12,500 bases of DNA, taken from contig CM018906.1 in assembly GCA_009663005.1 (NCBI GenBank), positions 1,154,892-1,167,391 on the forward strand. The letters are read 5' to 3'. The stretch comes from Actinidia chinensis. Taxonomy: Eukaryota; Streptophyta; Magnoliopsida; Ericales; Actinidiaceae. Numbering within the stretch: the first letter of the stretch is position 1; the number at the start of each line of letters is the position of its first letter. The notes below the pieces were generated by a model. The model did no database searches, was not told the DNA's origin, and worked only from the letters and a program-made list of their open reading frames with translations. This document shows, piece by piece, positions 1 to 7,800 of this stretch. A program made the position numbers and the translations under genes.

Positions 1-1207
1 GATTAAGGATTTCGAGGAGGAAAAACAGAAAAATGAAGAATTAATGGATCCAACAGTTCAAATTTAATCTTTTTCTCTAACTTTTCTTTTCCCTCCCTAA
101 ATCCTTGAACCAAATACAGCCTAAGTTTTTTTTTTTTGGCAAGTGTAAAGTTAGGGTGTCATTCAGATAACATCAGTATGTTTGCAAATTGAGCTAGATG
201 AAGAATTTCTTCATGTTGGTTGAATTATAATTTGCACTAGTTACTCCTGTGACTTGCATTAAAGCACAAATGGAAAAAGCAGCTAGGGTTCCTTCGGTGT
301 TTGTTCATACTGGGACAACGACATTACGGATAACATTGGCCAGAAGGGACACGTAATGAGTAGCAACATCTAATTATAGCATTAGAAAAAACAAAGCAAA
401 CAAAATCATGTCCATGTTTTTGTGTCTTACTAAATAGCAAACAAAAATTATTGCGGTCTATTGGAAAGACGTCCACATATGAACTCATAAATGATTATTA
501 CTATTCTTCCCCACACATGCTAGGAAGGAGGCTCCAAAATGCATACTAGAAAAGATAACAACTTGCCCTCGACTGGAAAACAATATGAGTTCGAGAAATA
601 GCCTGCAGTTGAAGTTACTTGGTCAAAAGACAAATTATGCGTAGATCGAAATATACAAATGAAAATTGGCTTCTGTTGCACCATCTGTGAAAAGTCATTT
701 GACTCTTCAAAGTGAACGAGAGTTCTGATCTAATGTTTTGAGACTTTATTCTATTAGTACAAATTCAAACCAGCTAACAATGATGCATGGAGGTAGTAAT
801 GGGGAACACCAGGAAGCATGAAGACCATCATATAGAGAAAGGACCAATTTAAAGGGAAACTAGGCAAATTTCCAGATACATGAAATAGAGAACAGAATCA
901 ATTATCAAATATGCAGCCAAAGCTGCTGGTAGAAGGTGGTTCTAGATCACGAGTAATTACAGGACGAGGTAGAATGGAATGAAGAAATTAGATTTGAAAA
1001 AAAAATGAAGAATAAAAGCATAGTGTAAACAGATTTGTGACTTTTAAAGAAATGAAAGCATAATTCTTATGGTTCATAATGAGTTACTGCACAAAAAAAT
1101 GAATGACAATAACAATATATGGATCATGAAATCACAAATGGGACTTTCACCAAAAAAAAAATGAAAACGAAATAACAAAAGGAGTTGATCCAGAAGACAT
1201 GAAATAC
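1..1207 (-). other. Profilin intron 2 (presumed, incomplete)
   Basis: This stretch follows the exon 2 donor (GTATTT at 1207-1202) on the minus strand and is AT-rich with many A-runs and no convincing coding potential. I looked on the minus strand for the conserved last profilin exon (ITIKKTGQALVFGIY-like, ending in a short ..DYL..QG tail) and did not find it. The simplest reading is an intron longer than 1.2 kb. The less likely alternative is a gene copy truncated after exon 2. Confidence 0.6.
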
Positions 1208-2499
1208 CTTCTTTCCGCGAATCACAGCACCAGGCTCGCCTTGGATAACCATGTACTTTGTGCCACCAAGGTGTAATCCATTGGGAGCAAGAAAGCCAGG
1301 TTCATCAAAATCTTTCATGATACCGATGATCTCTTCAGGATTAAACTACAAAAAAACATGTAAATGCACTTTATTAATGCTCATGACAAACAAAATGTAC
1401 AAAAGCAGAAATTAAATCAAACTTAAAACGACAACACGCACAAAAAACAAACAGCCATATTCCATGAGCCTTGCTTTATTCTTTGATAGTATATATTTTA
1501 TTGTTGAATATCCTTAAATAGAAAGCCAGATACGGGCTATTTGAGACATTCAAGTATAGCAGATTAAACAGAACACGGGAGGCAAAACGCATTAAGATCC
1601 TCGCATTCAAATTTTGTGAACAACATGACTCATCATTTCTCCGTTTAGTAATTTAAACATTTCTTCTGATTATTTTCAAAATCCCCATGCGATTATCCAA
1701 GTGCCTTACATTACACTCTTACTAATTGAGAAAACTCATATTTTCATGTTAGAAAATAGCTGAAAAGTGTCTGAACGCAAATCCACCCAATCAGAGTTGG
1801 TTTATTGTTTTTCCACCCGCATTATATAAAAATTGGTCTAAGCAGACCTATAAACTTGAACGCAGAAAAAGAGGAGATCCAATCAAAGATCTCTCCCCCA
1901 CGTAAGATGGATGAAACATATTTACATTGCAAACTTTTCTAATCTCACAGAATAAGCGATCTCTCTTTGTTCATAGCTAACAAAATACAATTAGAATCAC
2001 AATGCAGGTGAAATCAAACCCTCCGAACGACCTCTAATTATCCAAACAAATACAATCACATTTACATTGCAAACTATTCAAATCTCATTGCAACTCAATA
2101 CAATTAGAATCACAATGCAGGTGAAATCAAATCATCCGAACCACCTCTAATTAGACAAACAATCAATCTCACATCTTAGATACATTATATACGTTAGCAC
2201 ACGGATCTAATCAAAATCAAAACAATTCACAAAATTAATTATCGAAACACGAATCATCCTATGCAACCACTAATTTTACAAACAGATCCACGAATAACCA
2301 ATTAAAACTAAAGAACATGAACAGATCTAAGGACGACAAATTAAGGATGAGAGAGAGGTGTTTTAGAGAGAGAAACCTTTGGGAAAGAGGCGCTCTGTGC
2401 CCAGACGCTGCCCTCATGGCCGACGATGGCGGCGGCGGTGAGGTGGTTGCCCTCGATGTCGCACATCAGGTGCTCGTCCACGTACGTTTGCCACGACAT
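1208..2499 (-). CDS. Profilin, 5' partial (exons 1 and 2 of an expected 3)
   Basis: Profilin is a small cytosolic protein that binds monomeric actin, poly-proline proteins and phosphoinositides, and so tunes actin filament growth. Exon 1 is 2499-2377 (41 codons) and starts [17 protein letters not shown], the hallmark N-terminus of plant profilins, with the conserved Trp3 and Tyr6 of the poly-proline site. It ends ..SASFPK at the donor AAG|GTTTCT. Exon 2 is 1345-1208 (46 codons), entered after TTTGTAG. It reads [17 protein letters not shown] and then the conserved block [20 protein letters not shown], ending AAG|GTATTT. Both junctions are phase 0, as in known plant profilin genes, and together they give residues 1-87 of about 131. 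The start is the first ATG after a TATA-like box and has A at -3. The C-terminal exon (expected to begin GSGGITIKKTGQ) is not seen in 1-1207, so it probably lies beyond the left edge. There are no frameshifts or stops in what is visible. Plant profilins are known pollen and food pan-allergens. Identification is very secure; isoform and tissue class cannot be told. Confidence 0.96.
1921..2173. repeat. Degenerate tandem duplication inside profilin intron 1
   Basis: Copy 1 (1921-2060) and copy 2 (2061-2173) both begin TTTACATTGCAAACT. They share a nearly identical core containing ATTAGAATCACAATGCAGG and GTGAAATCAAA, then CCGAAC, CCTCTAATTA and ACAAAC..CAAT..CACA. Copy 1 carries about 27 extra bases in its first half, so the offset falls from 140 to 113. 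The pattern indicates a local duplication followed by an indel, not a transposon. Confidence 0.85.
2322..2330 (-). promoter_or_regulatory. Candidate intron-mediated-enhancement motif
   Basis: The minus strand reads TTAGATCTG, an exact match to the TTNGATYTG consensus reported for expression-enhancing plant introns. It lies about 47-55 nt into intron 1, the promoter-proximal place where such motifs concentrate. A second, one-mismatch copy (GTGGATCTG) lies just downstream near 2284-2292. A 9-base degenerate motif can occur by chance, so function is inference. Confidence 0.4.
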
Positions 2500-2585
2500 T
2501 TTCGAATTCGTTCGATCGATTTGTTCTCTCACAATCTCTGATCGATGCTGTGTCTCTGGGGTGTGTCAAGTGTTTCGACGAACGC

Positions 2586-2592
2586 ATAAATA
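2586..2592 (-). promoter_or_regulatory. TATA-like box of the profilin promoter
   Basis: The minus strand reads CTATTTATG here, about 87 nt upstream of the profilin ATG. A start of transcription about 30 nt downstream would give a 5' UTR of roughly 55-60 nt with no upstream ATG in it. The variant TATTTAT is weaker than canonical TATAAA, so the call is moderate. Confidence 0.45.
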
Positions 2593-2599
2593 GTTGTCT

Positions 2600-3984
2600 G
2601 AAAAGTTCTGGGCGAATTTGGTGGGACCCTTTCAACATCGTGATGCGGCTGTGATCTTTTATCAACCGTTGCTTTCGAGAGATTATTTGGTGCTTCCGCA
2701 GCAATTCTATACACCAATCAATAAATAACACATCTATAATATAAGATAAAAATATTTTAAAATATTTTTTATTATCTATAGTTAAAATCTATTTGAATTA
2801 ATTCAATTATTAAGATTTTAAATGAGACCATTTTTTCCCCAAAAACATATTACTTATTTCTTCTAAAAAATGTAAACCCATATAAGTTGTGATCTAATGA
2901 CCAAAAAATCTCTAAAATTATGCATATTTTTTTACTCATTGGATCATATTTTTAATAGGACTCACAAAAAAAAATAATTAAAACACCCCCTTTTTTCATC
3001 ATTTCTCCAAAACTAGAACACTTTTTTAAAATTATTATATTTTTAATTTATTTTCTATTTTATAACAATATATCTCTTCTTATAAGTATGCAATTTATTT
3101 TTTATCTGACGTTTATATCTTATATTTGTTTTTAAATTGTAAAATTCTTACGAATACGCCTAAGAGATAATTTTTTTTTTTGCGTAGTACCCATGGGCAC
3201 GGACAATTACCAGTATACTCATATTGATCATAATTCAAATAAAAAAATAAATCTAAATATTTAGACCAATAATATAAGATTAGAGCACGGCTAAGATTTG
3301 CTCTAAAAATACTAAATAATTGATCGTTGGTTTCAGATGATCGAATAATTGCCTTTCACGTCCGGGTTCGTACTTCGTTGGCAATGATGCTCTTTCGTTG
3401 GACAGGTGAATCTATTTGCACTCAAATTTTCTCTCTCTCCCCCATTTTTTATTACCATTATGTCCCTTTGTTGATTACCACGCAAACCTAATTATTCGGA
3501 ACAAATTTCCCTCTCCACACCCGCCCTTGCCCACCTTGCCAACACTGCCGCGGCCCCGCCCACCACCTCCACAAATTTTTTCATTGATGGTCAGTCTTTT
3601 CATAAACGAATCGAAAAAGTAAAAAAAATTAAAAAAATTTAATTAATGCAAATGGATTTTTCTGAAATCATATACAATTAGTAAAATATTTTGAACAAAA
3701 ATTTAAAAAAAAATTGACTAACGAAAAAATTAATCCAACTCAAATATTCTTCACCCTTCTGTTTTTTATTTTAGGATAGAAAGGTGGACATGCTCTCTTT
3801 GTTGCATTGAAAACCATTTTCTATTGGAGGCCCAACCAACATTGAACACAAATTAAACGGCCCATCAAACGATGCTAGCAGGTCCAATGAGTTAACGTGG
3901 GGTTGAGTCCAAGGAGACCTGGTTTTTGCAACTTCTAACACTTGCTATTTCTATGTCACCTTTTTTATTCGAAAACATTCTTAA
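2600..3984. other. Profilin upstream intergenic region, no gene seen
   Basis: This is AT-rich promoter and intergenic DNA with many A/T runs around 2740-3175 and no supported coding sequence. A pyrimidine tract at about 3427-3450 precedes a C-rich island (about 3508-3571) that contains CCGCGGCCCCGCCC in otherwise AT-rich surroundings. No CRISPR, RNA gene or terminal-repeat element was recognised in it. Confidence 0.5.
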
Positions 3985-4304
3985 ACATTAAGGAATTGAT
4001 CAATGAATGAGTGAGCTACACTTTGCAATATTGTATGTACTTTTATACTAGAATTTCGCTTTCAATGTGTCAATTAATTCTTTATATTTTAGGTCAAGTG
4101 TTAATGTAGTCCTTCCGTCCATACGTTGTTTAATTAAGTGACGAAAAGAGGTTACGTAACTCTTAACTGAACGACATTGACACTTGACCTAAAGTCTAAG
4201 GAGCTGACTGACATAATCAGAAGTGTAATACGCAAAGCAAAACTTAGGTGAAAGGAAAGGAATTACAAAGTGTAATGACCTATTTACTGTTGATCAATTA
4301 ATGT
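3985..4304. mobile_element. Foldback (long inverted-repeat) MITE-like element
   Basis: Two imperfect arms of about 120 bp face each other. The outer ends are ACATTAA..ATTGATCAA (from 3985) and the reverse complement of TTGATCAATTAATGT (4290-4304). The arms then share a TACACTTTG-type block, and the inner ends TTTAGGTCAAGTGTTAATG (4088-4106) and its complement at 4175-4193 differ at one base. The central loop (4107-4174) contains the perfect 10-bp palindrome GTTACGTAAC (4151-4160). It has no coding capacity. The structure fits a non-autonomous foldback or MITE insertion; the superfamily is unclear because no target-site duplication was identified. Confidence 0.7.
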
Positions 4305-4889
4305 AGTAAATTGGATTGGGAAGCTTGAAAGTCCTCCCAAAATGTCACTCCATTGATCTCCCATGTCTCCAAGGATTCTGTATCCTGCTGCAACAAGTTC
4401 TTGCATTTTCTTCATACATATAATTTTGTAACCTATAACACTTAATGTGGTTTCTATCGGTATTTGTTATGGTTTTTAGGATTTCCTTAACACTAACCAT
4501 TCCAGTTTATTTTGTCGTATTATGGTGTTGTTTCATTTACGGTTCGTGTTGTATTATCGTGTTATATAAAGAGTGTTTATCCTTGTAGAAAATAAAAAAC
4601 GAAGTGAGAAACTTTCTTTGCATAAAAAAAAAATTATTTGCACCAAATCCAAATCTAGTAGAGTAGCTTCTCAATTTCAATTTCTTCTCCATTTGAGCCT
4701 TTTGAAATGCCTTATTAGAGCACTATTATAAATGCAACCAGGTCCACAAATACAAGATCAACTTTTGCCTTTCTCCTCTCAAATCTCAATAAGAACATAA
4801 AGCAATTAGTAAAAACAGGTCTTCACTCTTACACATACATTTGTATCACAAAGTACAAATAGAAACTAAAGTGTTTAGTAACCTAATGA
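4305..4889 (-). other. 3' flank and presumed 3' UTR of the GDSL gene
   Basis: Downstream of the GDSL stop codon the minus strand is U-rich, with UGUA-type elements (for example TTGTATTTG near 4747-4755) that resemble plant far-upstream polyadenylation elements. An AATAAG variant signal lies at 4716-4711, about 175 nt after the stop. Plant poly(A) signals are loose, so the exact end of the transcript cannot be fixed. The rest, to 4305, shows nothing recognisable. Confidence 0.4.
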
Positions 4890-7800
4890 TCATCCGATGA
4901 GGTCGATTCCTTGGAGGATCAAGGAATCGGCGAGAACCTTGTTAGCAGCCTCAGAAGGATGGACACTATCCCAAAATACATATTTTGTTGCATTGCTACA
5001 AGTTCCGGGCGACTTGGGATTGCACAACAAAGATGTCGTCTCCACCGTTCCAGTCCCACAACAACCTTTCATTGCTTCCGTAAAACCTAGCACAAAAGCA
5101 CACAACTTATAAACAGTACGCTTAAAGATGTGGCTACATTGTGCAAGCGTCGTATCAAACAAAGTGATCATACATTAATGATCACTAAATTCTTTCTAAT
5201 AAGATTCTCATTTCAACACTAAATTATACCTATGTAGACAGAGCATTGTAACATTTAGAAATGAAATTGACAAAATTAATAGGTTGAGAGACCAAAGGGA
5301 CACATGACACGGTCTTTAGGACATAAATAGTCATTTGAAACTGAATCAGTTTTTTAACTCAAACTTGAAAACTTATATGAAAAAATTGACAAAATAAAAA
5401 ACTTTGAGAATCGAAGTGACAAGAGCTCATACTTTAGGGGCAATAATCAAAAAACATTGTTTCATACCATATTTTGAGGGAGTTCGAACGAGGTCATATA
5501 GGGGCTTGAAAATGTCGAAGACGGCGATTTTGAGGCCGGGAAGCTGCTTCTGGAGAGTTTTTGCGGCAGATTTGATCTTCTTGTTGAATCCCTGAGCATC
5601 AGTGTTGAGTCTGGAGACGCACCCGCTTTTGTGGTACCCAAACAGGGTGATGGCTGCCGGAAGACAACCCAGTGGTGGCAGTGAAGTCACCCCAATTCTT
5701 CTGGCTCCCAACTTGTACAAGTCCTGTTTTCCAAACATCTTCAATTATGTTTCCAAATGTGCATTCAGAAGAAAGTACACATATTCTTATTTATAAAATT
5801 ACAATGTGACTGACACCACCCTGTTTGGCCCAAGTATTATAGCTCACTTTTAGCTAAATATCAAAAAGCTGAATTGTTTGGCCTACCTATAAAAGTAAGC
5901 AACTATTTGAGCTGTTTTTTCCCCTCTTTTTGGCACAGTGTAAGAAATCCTATAGGAAACATATTGTTTAGCTAACATTTTTTTCTGAAATAGTCAAAAC
6001 TCACATAAGTGAGATTATTTAGCTTACTCAAACAGGGCCTTAAAATTGAAATATGAATGTGATTCTTGAATACCTATTCAAGCCAGAATGATGTTGCTTA
6101 CCTAAGTAGGAATTTGATTCTCTCATAGTTCCATGAGAGTTTTATACTCAGGGTCATCTATGAATGGTTCAAAAGTTAAAAAAAAGGCTGATTTGCACGC
6201 AATTTTAAATTTTATTCATCTTCCCCGAGAGAATGACGAATTGAAAAGGCTAAAATTATGTTTTTCTTTCCCTGGACAAATCTACCCTCACATTGATAAT
6301 CCAAACACAATGGCTCCGTTTGGTAATGCTTAAAAGCCAAGTTTTTTTTAAGCTTGCTACCCAAAAGGCCAAGAATTTTTGACTTTTTTTGCTTTTGCGG
6401 CTTTATTTTAGCTAAAACTAAGCAAAAAAGCAAAATCAGAAAAACAAAAAAGCCAACTCTGATTGGCTTTCTTGCTTATTTTAAGCAAAAAATTCAGAAA
6501 AAAACCTGAAAAAAACTGGTACCAAACGGAGCCAATATGTTAAACCAAATATTTGAATAAGGTATACACATGAATTTTAGCACTAGCAATAAAGGTATGC
6601 CAAGTTAGTACACATTAATGAGTGTCTAAGAGCGAAAACTTGGATACAAACCTAACATTTGGCATTATATGCACAAAGTGATTACTCTCAAGACTTGAAC
6701 TCACAAACTCGTATTTGAAAGGGCAAGTCTTTGCCACTTGAACTAGTGGCTCCCAGTTATTTTAGTTCTAGCAAGGCGTTTCCAAAAATCTGTCACCCCA
6801 TGTCAAGATTTCTGTCTTTTAGACATAGTCAAAGTATGACTCTTAGGCCTTACGCTTCACTTTCTGAGATAAGATTCTATATAAAAATTCTAAATACCTA
6901 ACAACCCATAATCAAAGTAAAGCTAGTACCTTTACAAAGCTTGAAAATATGCCCACAAGGTAAGAGGAGTACTGATCAGGAGTGTACACTTTGTTCAAGA
7001 GAGGATTGACATAGTAGTTCTGAACAAAGTCACTACTACCAGCACTCAGTATGTACAATCCATCCTTGATAATGGAGGCTGCCTTTTTATTCCCTGCTAC
7101 TTTTGCTAGCTTAGCTTGGTACTCCTTGTAGTACTGCAACTGTTGGGACAAGGGAATTGCATGCTGCCACAAATTTTGAGTAGTTAAGATCAAAGACAGA
7201 AAGAATGAGGAAGTGTATCAGATTTGAGATTTAAGAACTGTTACGAGCTAGTACTGCTATTGATCGATAAGAGATCTTCTGTTCTCCCTATTATAAAGAC
7301 TTCTAGCCACATAATAAGATGAAAATCTCAAGGCATGGTCATGTACCTGAGAGTGCATTGAGATAATTTTGGAAACACCATGATCATTTTTTTTGTGGGT
7401 GGTCAATGTACGCGTTAAAAAAAAGATAAAATTAACTTTTAAACAGACCAATACTACCGACACAGAAAAAAAGTACAAAAAATTATGCAAGAACATTCAT
7501 GGGTGGTTCCGATTCATTCAAAGTTGGCTCTATTACAAAAGATTTGAATTCAGAGTATAAGTGGTATCTTTTGCTCACTTTTTATATTTATTTATGCATT
7601 CATAACTTTTTTCTTTCACATAATATATAAAATAGGGGGTGTCATATCGCATATACCGTTGAAATCTTCATATTTTTTTGAACAAGAAAAGGACAATCTT
7701 CATAAATTAGTGAACTAGAAAAGAAATTTGTATCAACATGAAACTATAGGGGTATGAGAAGAATTTTAAAAAACTTGAGGGGACGTGGCCACCCCCGGCT

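Larger units (their letters stand above)
1346..2376 (-). other. Profilin intron 1 (1,031 bp)
   Basis: The donor GTTTCTCT (from 2376) and acceptor TTTTTTGTAG (ending 1346) bound a 1,031-bp intron between codons 41 and 42. Its 5' part carries an enhancement-type motif (2322-2330) and its middle carries a tandem duplication (1921-2173). The rest is unremarkable AT-rich sequence. Long first introns are known to raise expression of several Arabidopsis profilin genes; whether this one does is inference. Confidence 0.85.
5724..6929 (-). other. GDSL intron 3 (1,206 bp), repeat-rich
   Basis: The donor AAG|GTACTAG and acceptor AAAACAG bound a phase 0 intron between residues 202 and 203. It holds two MITE-like elements and a SINE-like remnant, which together make up about half of the intron. 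The remaining DNA is AT-rich with no coding signal. Confidence 0.85.

Noticed and set aside
2317..2541. Plus-strand 74-codon frame opposite profilin exon 1
   Set aside because: Antisense shadow of the profilin coding sequence with no family resemblance.
2414..2731. A 105-codon minus-strand reading frame overlapping profilin exon 1 and promoter
   Set aside because: It is out of frame with the profilin exon, crosses its TATA-like box and has no recognisable motif; it is a shadow of the GC-rich exon.
3416..3622. Plus-strand frame rich in Pro, Leu and Ser
   Set aside because: Produced by a pyrimidine-rich, C-rich tract; composition explains it and no domain is visible.
4897..5112. Plus-strand frame opposite GDSL exon 5, and similar ones at 5404-5595 and 5602-5796
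   Set aside because: Antisense shadows of confirmed GDSL exons.
6133..6333. Plus- and minus-strand frames in GDSL intron 3 around 6133-6433
   Set aside because: They lie in intron and MITE sequence, and have Lys-rich low-complexity content.
6692..6745. An intact tRNA gene on the minus strand
   Set aside because: A and B boxes are present but no acceptor stem or anticodon arm pairing could be seen; a SINE remnant fits better.
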